The notes: a model not told the origin generated them from the letters alone. 64,000 nucleotides of DNA from Watersipora subatra (GCF_963576615.1 NC_088717.1:59384749-59448748), one strand, 5' to 3'; shown: positions 24,089 through 36,093, numbered from the stretch's first letter. Numbers and translations are program-made.

Positions 24089-27000
24089 TTAACTCAAACC
24101 CAACATGTCTCTAAATTTGACAAATCGATCATATGGCAGCGGCTTCGTGAATATGTCAGCGATATTATCATTTGTCGAACAAAACTCGGTACAGACATCA
24201 CCAGCTTCAATCGCCTCACGAACGTAGTGGTATTTTACATCTATGTGTTTTGTACGCTTGCTAGTTTTCTGGCTGTTCGCGATCGCTGCAGCTGATTGAT
24301 TATCTACAAAGATGATTGTAGAATTAAGTTGCGTGGTTCTAATATATGAGAATAGCTGACGTAACCACATGCACTCAACAACACCATCAAACAACGCAAT
24401 ATATTCTGATTCCGTAGTAGAGAGAGCAACGACTAGCTGACGCTTGCTGGACCAGCTGATTGGACAACCAGCATTAATGAAGACTGCACCCGATTTCGAG
24501 TGCCGGTCAGCGTCGCTCGCATAATCTGCATCTGTGTATCCAACCATCGGTTTACCTTGCTTTCTAAAATTCAGGCATAAATCTTTGGTGCCCTTCAGGT
24601 AGCGTATTACTCGTTTGGCTGCGGTCAAGTGAGTCTGGGTGGGGCAAGCGTTGAACTTGGCTAAAGCTCCCACTGCTTCAGCAATACAAGAACGAGTAGA
24701 TACGGCAACATATAGTAGACTTCCTACCATCGATTGATAGAGATTGGGATCTGCTAATTTGCTTCCATCCTTGTGACTCAGCTTTACATCATATGCTGCC
24801 GGAGTTGCGACAGGCTTACAGTTTTCCATGTTGAAATTTTGAATTATTTGTTGAATGTAAGGCTTCTGACTTAGGCGCATAGAATTTTCTCCTCTCTCAA
24901 TAAGTAATCCCAGACAATGATGAAGCGGTCTGAGATCCGTCATTTTGAAACGAGATGAGAGAGCCGATTTTAATTCGGTCATCTGAGCACCAGTGTCTGA
25001 CATTATACACAAGTCATCTACGTAGACACCAATCATCACTTTCTGGTCATTTTTCCAGCGAATATACACACAGTTGTCAGCGGAGGACTGCATGAAACCT
25101 AATGATTTAAGAAATTCATCTTATACCATGTTCCAACATTTAGGCGACTATTTAAGTCCATACAGCGAGCGATTAAGTTTGCAGACTAAATTTTCTTTAC
25201 CCGGCACAACAAAACCCTCTGGCTGTTCCATATACACCTGTACATCTTCTGACAGTTTTCCATTCAAAAAAGCCGTTTGTACATCCATTTGGTGTATCAT
25301 CATATCTCTCTCAACAGCATCCGATAAGAGTGCTCGCAGAGATGTTCTGTGAATCACGGAGGCGTATGTTTCATCGTAATCCACCCCAGCCTTTTGTGCA
25401 TATCCCTTTGCCACAAGTCGAGCTTTGAATCTATTTATAGACCCATCAGACGAGTGTTTAGCCCTGAAAACCCACTTAGAGCCAATCGCTTTGCGCTCGG
25501 GCGGAAGATCAACCAGTTCCCATGTACCATTGTTGATCAGTGATTGATACTCATCATTGCTGGCTTTGATCCAGGCATCACGATTTGTGCTAGCCTGTGC
25601 TTGCGACAAACTAAGAGGCTCCACAATGTTGATTGCTGAGTGAGCAGAGTGACCAAGGTTTGTGAAATCATCAATACCAAACCGAACAATGGGTTGAGTG
25701 GAACGTGGTGATCGCCTATGTGTAACCGTTGGTGTTGGAGGATCCTTTTTATTTTCTGATAGGTCAATATTCACCGCTTCAGAGTTGTCTGCACTTGGCT
25801 TTGACGACTGATTTGGTAAACCCAGCTTGGTTTCATCAAAGGTGACATCACGTCTTACCTCTATTTTTCTAGTGATCGGATCATAGAGTCTGTAGGCTTT
25901 AGACCTAAGGCTATACCCCACAAACACCATTGATTCTGCTTTCTTATCAAGTTTACGTCTCAGCTAATCGGGTATGTGAGCATAGGCTAAACATCCAAAA
26001 ATTTTCACGTGTCCAAGATCAGGTTTTCTGTTGTTCCATTTTTCATAAGGAGTTGTATTCCATTCAAGTGCTCGTGTGGGGAGGCGATTACGAATGTGTA
26101 CCGCAGTCGATATTGCCTCTGCCCAGAATGACTTTGGAAGGTGAGATTCAGAAATCAACGAGCGAGCGGCCTCACAAACAGTACGATTAAATCTCTCAGC
26201 ACAGCCGTTTTGTTGTGGAGAATAGCGAGTGGTGACTTGGTGATGTATACCTTGGGCTGAAAGGTAACTCTCAAACTCATTAGATGTATATTCTCCACCA
26301 CCATCGCTTCTAAGTGTACCTATAGTCTGACCAGTTTGATTTGTCACTAATGATTCGTAAGTTCTAAACGCCTGGAACACGCTAGATTTGTCACGTAAAA
26401 AATATATCTGCACGTTCCTACTAAAATCATCAATAAATGAAACAAAATACTTGCTACTACCCAAAGATTCATTCTGCATAGGGCCACACACATCCGTATG
26501 TACCAATTCAAGAACCCTACTTGATTTAATGCCACGGTCAGTTTGAAATGGACGTCGAGACATTTTACCTTTCACGCAAGCTTCACAGACACCTATTTCG
26601 CCGGTAACATTACAACCATTTTCACACCAATGATTCATGTTTTTGAGGCTACTTACGTTTAAATGAGCGAGACGTTGATGCCACAGTAGGGAGGAGGACG
26701 CGGCAGCATTAGCAGTATGAATAGCAAACTCGACACCAAGATAATATAGCCTGTTTACTACAGATCCTGATGCTATCAACATCTTTCTTTGATTCTTAAT
26801 CCAGCCTCTCGAATGTCCAAACTGTACTATATATCCTTTTTGTGTAGCCGCTTTTACAGAAAACAGATTTCCGTGTAGGTCAGGTATGTGTAGTACATTG
26901 TAAAGTGTAGCACGTCTAGTTTTATTTCCATGAATTTTTATTTGCAGCTGAACAATACCTTTTCCAACTACTTGAACTTGAGACCCATCGGCAACAACAA

Positions 27001-27994
27001 CGTACTCAGGTGAATCTAGCTTAAAATAATCACAAAATACAGCTTCATTTTTCGCCATGTGACTGGTAGCACCGCTGTCGATCAGCCATTTTTGAGAGTC
27101 AACATCTGTCTCCAATACAGTAAATGCCGATTCATCATCTTTGCTATTATCATCGTATGTAGATATTTTGGCCTGGTGTGGATTTGAGTTACTGTTGTAA
27201 TATCCATGACCTCGTTTTCGGCTGCGACGCGATTCACGGTTCTGATTATAGTTGTTTTCAGGACAACCATTTTGATAATGTTGTAAAGACCCACAGATAT
27301 AGCAGCCTTTGGATTGTTGCTGACTATGTTTAAAGCGGTTACTTGCTGACAGTAGAGCAGTGTCAGAGTTCGCTTTAGACCTGACACCACCAGAATCGCT
27401 GGCTGGAGTCAGTGCTCTTTGTTCTCTTTTTTGTTCTTTATTAAGCAGTGTTTGTAAAGTAAAGGCCAACTGTAAAGTTATATCGTCACCGCGAGCCTCG
27501 AGTGCAGTCACTACCGTTGAATAGCTTTCCAGGAGGCTTCCAAGTAGAGTCACCACCTGGTCATCTTCGCTAATATTAGCCTTAATAGCTGCAAGTTTAT
27601 TAGTGATAGCTTTCATGTGACGTAGGGGGTCTTCAATTGATGAACCTTCGCTCATAACAGTCCTAAAGTACCGTTTCTTGAGAAATAATTTATTTGCCAG
27701 TGTATCACATTCAAAGTGAGCTCTGAGCTTGTTTCACGCAACTCCTGGGTCCTCACATTCACTGATGAGATAAATAATACTATCATTCACAGAAAGCACC
27801 ATGTGGGAAAAAGCTTTGCTTGACTTCTTTTTGTACTCGGCTTTTGCGGCAGCGTTAGCATCATCCTCCAGAGTAATGGTTCCATCCACATATCCAAATA
27901 AGTCCTTAGCTATGAGTAGGTGTTTGAGTTTGAACTTCCATGTGGCATAGTTATCAGTGTTCAGCTTATCTATAGTCCAGCCTTTCTCATCCAT
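24089..27994 (-). pseudogene. Copia gag-pol polyprotein, single frame with four stop codons
   Basis: From ATG at 27994 to the end at 24089 everything stays in one frame, broken only by TGA (27734), TAG (25964), TAG (25148) and TAA (about 25112). The order is gag with zinc knuckle CYICGSLQHYQNGC (residues 231-244), protease WLIDSGATSHM (Asp about 306), integrase with HTDVCGP, RSDGGGEYTS and QQNGCAERFNRT (DDE complete), RT with YVDDLCIM, and RNase H with GYTDADYASD and STTESEYIAL. No indel disturbs the frame, so the copy is recent but inactive unless the stops are read through. Integrase before RT defines copia/Ty1. Confidence 0.93.
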
Positions 27995-28020
27995 AGTTCT
28001 TTGATAATATTTAATGGGTT

Positions 28021-28036
28021 GACTGGGCCCATAACC
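28021..28036 (-). other. Copia primer-binding site (internal initiator tRNA-Met)
   Basis: On the minus strand GGTTATGGGCCCAGTC directly follows the LTR. It pairs with the anticodon arm (CTGGGCCCATAACC) of initiator tRNA-Met, meaning the primer is a tRNA fragment cut in the anticodon loop, as established for Drosophila copia. Confidence 0.8.
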
Positions 28037-28183
28037 TGTCGTTTAGATACTTTGAACGTTCAGTTTATTGACAGAAACTTATTAAGGTATTATGAAAAGG
28101 CTATTGTAACAAAAAGCAGAAAGCTTTCAGAAAGCACAACGAGATAGCTTTTAAAACCATGAAGCTGTTATTATTACAATATT

Positions 28184-29201
28184 CCCACGACCAAACGAGC
28201 AGAGCGAAGTGTGGGAGTTTTTATGATAAATGCATGTGCACACAACTTATGAAAATTATTCATCAACAATGAGACGAACCCTCGTCAAGAAATTTCATCA
28301 ACAAATTTAAGCATCATTTTGTAAAGTCGTTAAAGTATAATAACGATACAAAACACATTTAAACATATTTAAATATGTTACCAAGCCTTTGAAGGGTTAC
28401 CACAAATTCCTAAAACTAACCCATCTGATCGGATTATACACAAATAGACAGATTAATTTGGACAAAAATCGCCACAAAACGCTTGAAAAGCTTGGTTTAA
28501 TAAAAGTTAAGACCGGAAATTGAAACACCGAGCAACAGATAATAGAACGATAAAGTATTGCGCATTTCGCGAAAAAATATCGTGCACTTTTCATCAGTCT
28601 ATAGCATTGTCGAATTGCTGAAGGTTTCGGCAATTAACGTAGGAGTACCGAAATCGTTTAATTTTTGCCGATTTCAATTTTTTCATTTTTATTTGCCGAC
28701 ACATTTGAATACTTTCGCATTCTAACTGATGTCCAACGCAGTGTAAGTAAAGCAAAAGACGATGATATTTTTTTAATGTTTCTTATGAGATTATTACAAT
28801 AATTAATTATAAGTTTTTATGACTACAGAACAATGACTACGTAGTACAGATTTTCTAAAAATCTATATAAATATCACAACTTTGTGATATTGTTAGCTAT
28901 GCCGTTTTGAAATGTAAAAAAAATTGTGCATTGGTTTTATATTATTACTATATAAATAATATTGGTTATTCTAATAATATCAGTGTATTTTACTTCTAAT
29001 ATTGGCCAATATTGCATTTCTCTTTTTGCAGGAGGAGAGATATAAACATACAATCTTTTCCTTTCATTATTGCTATTTGTTGTATATAATAACACCCAGT
29101 ACATTACAGCTACCATTGCAATTATCCTATTTGACTGCTAATATTGCATTTCTCAACCATCAGTACCCTTTTCTTTTTTCCAATATCACTTTGGTCGTGG
29201 G
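28184..29201. mobile_element. MITE with CCCACGACCAAA termini, copy 1
   Basis: CCCACGACCAAA at the left and TTTGGTCGTGGG at the right are perfect 12-base inverted repeats. The element is AT-rich, with only short ORFs. A related copy in the opposite sense lies at 41185-42678; both have AGAAATTCCACTGTCAT next to one end, so either a larger element is involved or both hit the same host repeat. Its left end abuts the copia LTR. Confidence 0.75.
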
Positions 29202-29469
29202 CTGAATGACAGTGGAATTTCTAGTAATATGTAAATTGTCTACTGAAATTGTTGCCCTGAATATGCATACACATATTACATGTCAATAATGTTGCAGAGA
29301 ATAATGGGAATCTGCAATGTGTTTTACAGCTAGATGCGTGTAAAATCTAGTAAATATTCTAGATTCACGTGTCTAAATTCATGCGTCCATCTATACCCGT
29401 CTATATTTGCAGTTGACGATCGCGCACTTCTGCCGCCGAGCCCCCGCCTTGGCTGACCAGTCTTTAACC

Positions 29470-29710
29470 GCCGAGCAGTTGACAATCGCGCTCTTGCACT
29501 CGCTTCGCAATTAATCGCTTTGCACTCGCAATCAATCGGCCCGCACCCGCCTCGCAATCAATCGCCTCGCAATCAATTGCCTCGCACTCGCCTTCTAATC
29601 GATCGCCTCACACTCGCAACCAATTGCCTCGCACTCGCAATCAATCACCTCGCAATCAATCGCCTAGCACTCAATCGCTTCGCAATCAATCGCCTCGCAC
29701 TCGCCAACTC
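29470..29710. repeat. GC-rich degenerate tandem repeat inside the Helitron
   Basis: Units of roughly 12-20 bases built from CGCCTCGCAATCAAT and CGCACTCGCAATC repeat about a dozen times. The local base composition is far GC-richer than the surroundings. The repeat lies just beyond the internal Helitron terminus and may be captured sequence. Confidence 0.75.
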
Positions 29711-29805
29711 ATTCATCCGGAAAGCCGCGTCTGGATACTCTCGCTGCACTCGGGGCGAAAAAGGTCTCCCGCGCATCCCCGAGTGACGCCACGGCCCCAA
29801 ATCGC

Positions 29806-29925
29806 TAGCTGCATTACCCGTCTACGAGAACAGATTCATGTACAGCAAGAGGTTTATCGACAGTTGTCTTTCATACTGTAAAACAACTCCAAATATGCAG
29901 TCTACTGAAATCTTTTGCCCCGATC
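29806..29925 (-). repeat. Second, internal Helitron 3' terminus
   Basis: About 120 bases starting CTAGCTGCATTACCCG are closely similar to 23662-23785, the outer 3' end. Read on the minus strand, the helicase remnant is followed first by this terminus and only about 6 kb later by the outer one, a layout expected when Helitron replication reads past its first end. Confidence 0.75.
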
Positions 29926-30514
29926 ACACTACGCATAAACGTATGCAGTCATATATGTCAATAATGTTGGGAGAACAATGGAAATCTGCAATACGTTTTA
30001 CAGCTAGTCTACAATGCATCAGTCTCAAACCACTCAAATCGGCATTGCCCTATTTGTGTACAGAGAACTGATAATGAAATTGACATTGCTAGGCAAACTG
30101 AAGTTCTTCAAACTGGCAGTATTGAAAAGTTTTGCATCTTCTAAAAAATTATACAAAATATTTTGCTATCGCCAGCATTTATTGAATAGCGACTACATGC
30201 TTAAAACACTAATCATAGCTCACCAGTTTTTGGTCTACAGCTTGTGTTTTGACATGGTATATACAAACAGTAATGAGGTTGTGTCAATAAAATTTATACG
30301 TATAACAGCACAGACAGTATGATGTCAAGGCAGATACAGCATTAGCACCTTACAATAATAAAACATAGCGCCAACATAATAGCCTTTTTTATGAGATACA
30401 ATAAGGATAACGAATGCATGAAAATATATACTGAAAAATATGTTAGAAAATGCTGCATGTGGTATAGCAGAACATGAAGAACATAGCATGACATAACAAT
30501 AACACAATGTTAGT

Positions 30515-30660
30515 TCAACGCAACACTTGCGGATAGACAACATCTTTTGTTTTTCTGTCGGGTGTATGAACAAACAGTTTTCGGCTGGTGCCTACTTTTT
30601 AGCAGGCAACGTACAGCTGGTCATGGCTAAAGCAGGGTGACAGTAAGTCGATACCGGCTG
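30515..30660 (-). pseudogene. Helitron helicase (Pif1-type) C-terminal fragment
   Basis: The minus strand reads CFSHDQLYVAC, a stop, then KVGTSRKLFVHTPD and DVVYPQVLR before TGA at 30515-30517. This is the last conserved block of Helitron Rep-helicases, where the unwinding motor ends. Upstream (to about 31200) no further helicase block could be read, so the gene is heavily decayed. Confidence 0.7.
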
Positions 30661-32235
30661 CTTTCTTTCTTTTCACCATCACCTATCGCAACCCTCGGAG
30701 TACTCGTGCAAGTTCTGTAGTAGTAAGTTACAGTAGGCCTACTCGTAGCTAGAAAAAAAAATTAGTAACTCAGCTGCTGAAGGAAATGAACTTGTCCAAC
30801 TATCACAAACAGTGGCAAATCCAACGATATTAAGTAGTTGAGGTATGGCAATTCATAGACAATACAACATTGAATAAAACGTACTAACCTTTTCGATGTA
30901 GAAATTTAGTAGGTAAAACACAGTAGCAGTACCCGTGCAAGTTCTGTAGTTCTGTAGTACTCGTAGCTGGAAAAAAGCAAAAGTTTCTCAGAAGGAAATG
31001 AACATGTTTACTATCACAAACAGTGGCAAATCCACTGTTTGTGGACTCCATTCTCAACCCTTTCAATGAAGTAGACTCATTTATGCTTTTTTTATGGTCG
31101 ATCGCCGTAGACACATTTTTGCGACTTTCTCAACAAATGCTAGTAACTGAATTTTATTATTCGTTGATAACATAACCAATGATCTTTAGGACTTTTATGG
31201 TAGTGACAGTGTTGTCTTAAGATTTCTCTATAAAATTAGCCTAAAGTTTAACATTTCAATCTTTGTTTGGGGATTTTCAACTAAAAACAAAAACGAACAT
31301 TTTTGTGTAAGTTCATCAAAGGCGTCCGAATTAGAAAACAAATAACTACTTATGTTGATGACATTATAGCCGATTCAGATTTTTGTGATTACACAGATAA
31401 TAAAAATAGCAAATTAGCAATAGCAGCACTGACTCTGATGGCGATGAAAGTAATGGTTTTGTAAAAATAAGGAACATTGTAGAGGATCGTTTTGCTTTGT
31501 AGCTTCACATTGCTTTATCAATGCACCAACTATAGATACAACAAATCTTTTGTATAGCAGTGCTTGTTAACATGTTGGCAAAATGAAATATATAACCAAA
31601 ACAAACGTTCTAGATGGAGTTTGAAATTGAAAAAATATTGTATACATATTAAGCAATATCGGCAAAATGGCTGGCAGCAGGCCGATGGCTAAATTTGTAC
31701 ATGGACGCAAGTGAAAGGGTTATGTAGTGGAAATGTGGCCATTCATAGACAATATAACATTGAATAAGAAGTACTTACTTTTTTTATGTAGAAATTTAGT
31801 AGGTGAGAACTGCGTTTTTTTCCAGTGACCGCAAGAAACCAACGTTTGCGTGACCTTCTCGGTACACGTTGGCAGTAAATATTAATCGCATGTAAATTAC
31901 TATTCATTAATTTAATGATTAGTACATTTGTATAGCTGTATAGGTACCTTTGTATAGGCCGCAGAACTCAGGACGGTGCTTTTTAACACGGCAGCAACTT
32001 TGCTGTTTCAAACGCACCAGTGTCATTGGGCACCGTAAAGAGGCATGCGCTAACCAGAGATGACATGTTTTTGTTGTAAAAACGATGAATAGGTTATGTA
32101 TAGAGGCGTGTACTAACCGGAGATTCCCGTTAATGCGCCCTAGATACCTAGTAGCGGCTAATAGTCCGAAAAGTATGGTACTCTGTAAAGCGGACAGACA
32201 GATAGACAGACAACGATTGCCGTTTATTTAGTACA
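30661..32235. other. Decayed Helitron body
   Basis: No readable gene. A piece at about 30690-30830 resembles 30930-31035 (shared CAAGTTCTGTAG, TATCACAAACAGTGGCAAAT), and 30848-30905 resembles 31740-31805 (ATTCATAGACAATA...TTAGTAGGT), so the region has internal duplications. 31300-31470 is AT-rich with a few acidic codons, not identifiable. Confidence 0.5.
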
Positions 32236-32487
32236 TATCAACGCACTAGCGGGCCTAATTATTCACATTGTTAGCCGGTGTTCTTACTCGCTTCCATTAG
32301 CCGGAACGAGCGATTTTATTGTATATAAGGGAGCAACGATCACTTAGTAGAACAGAGAAAATGGCCGTACGCTCCTCGGCTAGTGAATTTTCTTCGCTAT
32401 TAAAACATTGAACAAAATCACACGCAATTTGTTTCTGTAAGAAATAGACAAGATCGTGCCAAGCAAAGGCCGGCAAATTCCTTTACA
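32236..32487 (+). repeat. Gypsy A 5' LTR, right part
   Basis: This 252-bp piece continues the LTR begun at 23501-23661 and matches 53431-53681. It holds a TATA box (TATATAA, 32322-32328) and, further on, ATTAAA where the 3' LTR has AATAAA. It ends in TTTACA, two bases before the primer site. Confidence 0.92.
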
Positions 32488-32488
32488 C

Positions 32489-32506
32489 TGGTGGCAGCAG
32501 TGGGAT
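32489..32506 (+). other. Gypsy A primer-binding site (tRNA-Leu)
   Basis: TGGTGGCAGCAGTGGGAT follows the 5' LTR after a 1-base gap. Its complement ends in ...CTGCTGCCACCA, which resembles the 3' end of animal tRNA-Leu of the AAG/UAG type (from memory, one base different). Confidence 0.65.
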
Positions 32507-33157
32507 TGCGCCGAACCCAACAGGCACCATCTAGAAATTTGGAAATCAAACTCCGGCAGACCTGGCCCTGCTTGCAAGATCAGCCTCAGTAGAAGAAACC
32601 GGAGTAATTCGGCAAACACCGAGAGTTTCGAATCTGGCCAAGATAACTGTACAGCTATCCCCCACATTCTTAGAGTAGCCTGGTGTTTTAGAATAAGCAA
32701 GTTATCCAGCACCCCAGAGAAGGGTTGATGACTGGCTCTACGCCAACCACCCGCACTCTGTAAGGCGCTCGATACTGCCAAAAAGGCTTTCGCACTCCAA
32801 GTCAGGCCACGATCGTCTATAACGGTTGCCTTCACTAGGAGAGAAGCTCAAGTCATGTCTCAAAGGAGGGCAAGGAGTGTAGACCGGGACACGGACCAAC
32901 TAGCTGACGCCATTGGGCAACTTGTCAGATTAAGTCGGAGCCCAGAACTGGCCTCCCAGTTCAAAACACTCGAGTATAATGGCGTCGGAGACCCAGAATC
33001 TTTCATTACCAGATTTAGAGAAATCACAGCTGCAAATAGGTGGCCAGCACACTGCACCTCAGAGAGGCTTTGAAGGGAGAGGCAGAGTCCTGTGGAAGGG
33101 TGGTCAGAGTGGCAGCCATCTTTGAAGCCATCCAAGCCCGATTTGGACTACCTCCCC

Positions 33158-36093
33158 TGTTGTAATGATATTAGTACAAGTGCGAGTTATCCTCTCATGT
33201 TTATGTTTTCATTAAGAGTAGACAATTCTTTCATTTAACGAGCACATTATATTCATGTCTGGGGATGACCATGCGTTTTCGGTTGAATACAAAATTAAAG
33301 AGAAACGATCTTATATCGCTCTCGTTATAATCCAAGCCATCCTCTCCATCTGTGTAATACCAGATACCACTCAGTCAAGAGTCAAAAAAGTTGACTACTT
33401 TTTTGACTCATAAGGGAAGATGCGTGTATGAAAGACTTCCCCAAGGCTTTTGTAGTGCCCCGGAAATATTTTCAGCAGAAATGAATAGAATACTGAATAG
33501 GATTGAAGGAGTGATAGTTCATATAGACGATGTGTGTGTATTTGGAGAAACGGAAGAGAAACATGACAAGAGTTTGGAGCTGGTCCTGGCCGCAATCAAG
33601 GCGGCGGGTATGACACTGAACAAGTCAAAATGTAAGTTTGGTCAAAAAAGTGTGGAGTTTCTTGGGTATATCATTTCCAAGGAGGGTATAAGCGCTGGAC
33701 AGGGAATACAAGGAATACAAGACTTTCCCACACCCACTTCCGTGACACCTGTAAGAAGTTTCTTTGATCTTGCAAATCAGTATGCACGCTTCTCAGAGAA
33801 GCTTGCTGAGAAGAGTGCCCCTCTGAGGGCTTTGCTGAAGACAGGTATTGAATGGCACTGGGGTTATGCGCAGGAGAATGCATTTCAAGAAGTCAAAGAG
33901 CTGTTCAGCAAACCAAGCATCCTTGCTCCATACAGTACAGAAAAGCCCACATTTGTGACCACAGACGCCAGCAATCAAGCACTAGGAGCTACTCTGAGTC
34001 AACTTCAAGGTGACAGCACCCGTAAGCTAGTGGCGGCTGCTAGTAGATCCCTTAGTGAAACTGAGCAACGTTATGCAGCAATAGAAAAGGAGGCGCTAGG
34101 AGTGTGCTGGGCAATGGAGAAATTTTCTCATTATGTCTTAGGAATGAAAGATGTAATGATTGAAACAAATCACAAAGCCCTCATTCCCTTGTTCGGTAGT
34201 CAGTTTCTAGATAAGCTGCCTCCCAGAATTCAAGGCTTTAAATTGCGACTACAGAGATTCTACTATGACATCAAATATGTGAGTGGAACTGACAACAAGG
34301 CAGCAGATGCACTATCACGATATAACACTAGGGAACCAGAACAGAGTGATATAGTACGAGTAGAAGTGATTGAGAGCTACGTACGAGAGAGTGTGCATTG
34401 GAATGAAAGTTGCGACAGATTGGAGAAATTCAAAGTGGAACAAAGGGAAGATGAAACATTGAGACAGGTAATTCATTATGTTGAACAGGGTTGGCCAGTT
34501 TACCTTTCATCCATGGACACAATCCTGAGGCCGTACTTTGAAAGGCGGGGACTACTGACTATGAACAAGGGACTGCTGATGTTAGGCATGAGATTGGTGG
34601 TTTCCCTATCCCAGAGAAGTCAGGTTCTTGAAGATATACACAAGGGACATTTAGGCATTACTAAATGCCAAGCAAGGGCTAGAAACAGTTTGTGGTGGCC
34701 GTCTATGGCAAAGGCAATAGAGGTACAGATAGCTAATTGTGAAGTGTGTAAGAGAGAATTGAATATAACATACGAACCCCTGAGACCTTCCGCTACCCCT
34801 GATCGCCCTTGGCAAATGTTAGGCACTGACTTTTTTCAACTAGAGAGAAACAACTACCTGATAGTGACAGATTATTATTCAAGATACCCTGAGATAGCTT
34901 TACTAGGTAGAGATACTACATCAAAGAATGTCATATCCCGCATGAAAAGTATGTTTTCCCGGCACGGTATTCCAGATTGTTTAGTGTCTGACAACGGACC
35001 GCAGTACTCATCTGAGGACTTTCAGAAATTTGCAAAAGCATATGGATTCACCCATGTCACAAGTAGCCCGAAGTATGCTCGCGGCAACGGTGCAGCTGAG
35101 AGAGCGGTTGCAACAGTAAAATCCTTGCTCAGCAAGGAGAAAGATCCATATATAGCTCTCCTTGCCTACAGAGCATCACCACAGTTTGGAGTATACTCTC
35201 CTGCTGAATTGCTTATGGGATGGATGCTGAAGACAACAGTGGCAGTACATCCTGATAGTCTAATGCCAAAGCTACCCGATCATGAGAAGTTTAAAGCCAA
35301 GAATGAGCTTTACAAAAAGAGAATGAAGATGAACCACGATATCAATCCCAAGGTAAAAGATCTTCCAGCAGTGTATGGTGGAGATCGTGTTATGGTGAGA
35401 GATAGTAGCCAGGAGGGCACAGTAGTCAGAGCTAACCAAGATGGCGATCGAAAGGTTATCAAAGAGGGTGATAATGGTCAGCACTTGGTACGGAACAGGT
35501 CAGCGGTAATTTCAGTTAATGACTCTACTGTAAATGCGGAAAGGCGCAGAGTTAATGTCAGATCAGCTATGACGGCAACCCCGAGGATGTGTATGCAGCT
35601 CAAGCAACAGCAAGATAAATATGAGGCATAAGCTTAAGAGTATGGTAACTACCATACTGCGACATGCTGCTACATCATATCGCTGAGCAACAAACTATGA
35701 ACTCTAGACAATCACTATAGCATATTATTACGTACCTTACTCTTGACAAATATTCTTGTTGTTTACTTGCTTTGCATTTACCCATACAAATTTACGATAG
35801 CGTATGTGGTTGTCACAGGTTTTATGCGCCAATTTATCTTAGTAGATCATTATCTAGATATGCCAGCTTTTGAGCTTGTGAAGGGATGTTGTAATGATAT
35901 TAGTACAAGTGCGAGTAATCTTCTCATGTTTATGTTTTCATTAAGAGTAGACAACTCTTTCATTTAACGAGCACATTATATTCATGTCTGGGTATGACCA
36001 TGCGTTTTCGGTTGAATGCAAAATTAAAGAGAAACGATCTTATATCGCTCTCGTTATAATCCAAGCCATCCTCTCCATCTGTGTAATACAACA
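33158..36093 (+). mobile_element. Gypsy-type LTR retrotransposon B, internally deleted, nested in gypsy A gag
   Basis: LTRs of about 205 bp (33158-about 33362 and 35887-36093) start TGTTGTAATG. TCCCC at 33153-33157 and 36094-36098 is the target duplication. The 2.9-kb length is short because the primer site, gag, protease and the first half of RT are gone: the left LTR runs almost straight into the RT palm. The purine tract GAAGGGA precedes the 3' LTR. Same strand as gypsy A but a different lineage. Confidence 0.93.
33391..35631 (+). pseudogene. Gypsy B pol: RT (partial), RNase H, integrase
   Basis: An open frame of 746 codons without any stop. It begins inside RT at LPQGFCSAPEIF; the catalytic box reads VHIDDVCVFG (residues 43-52), with His for the usual Tyr. 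Then come FLGYIISKEG, the RNase H blocks VTTDASNQALGATLSQ and EKEALGVCWAMEKF, the integrase zinc finger HKGHLGITK...CEVCKREL, and the core with LGTDFF, VSDNGPQYSS and GNGAAERA. The N-terminal RT fingers are deleted, so it cannot work alone. The intact frame suggests a recent insertion. Confidence 0.93.

Larger units (their letters stand above)
23789..28178 (-). mobile_element. Copia-type LTR retrotransposon nested in the Helitron
   Basis: The LTRs are at 23789-23965 and 28037-28178. The right LTR lacks about 39 bases that the left one has (around 23831-23870). The minus-strand PBS GGTTATGGGCCCAGTC (28021-28036) abuts the right LTR. One 1301-codon gag-pol frame fills the interior. The target duplication is unclear (TATT on both sides if the LTR ends CAA). 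Orientation is opposite to gypsy A. Confidence 0.92.
23662..32235 (-). mobile_element. Helitron inserted in the gypsy A 5' LTR
   Basis: It sits between A (23661) and T (32236) of the LTR with no target duplication, as Helitrons do; the 3' LTR gives the empty site TTGTCATATCAA. On the minus strand the 3' end reads GGCGGGTAATGCAGCTAG (CTAG end with GC-rich stem region). The 5' end is TGTACTAAATAAACGGCAA, so the usual TC appears mutated to TG, and it is followed by TCTGTCTGTCC, common in animal Helitrons. The 8.6-kb span includes a copia (4.4 kb) and a MITE (1 kb). Only a helicase tail survives of its genes. Confidence 0.78.

Noticed and set aside
32380-32835. Minus-strand 151-codon ORF over the gypsy A leader
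   Set aside because: It is antisense to the 5' LTR end, primer site and leader and has no family signature.
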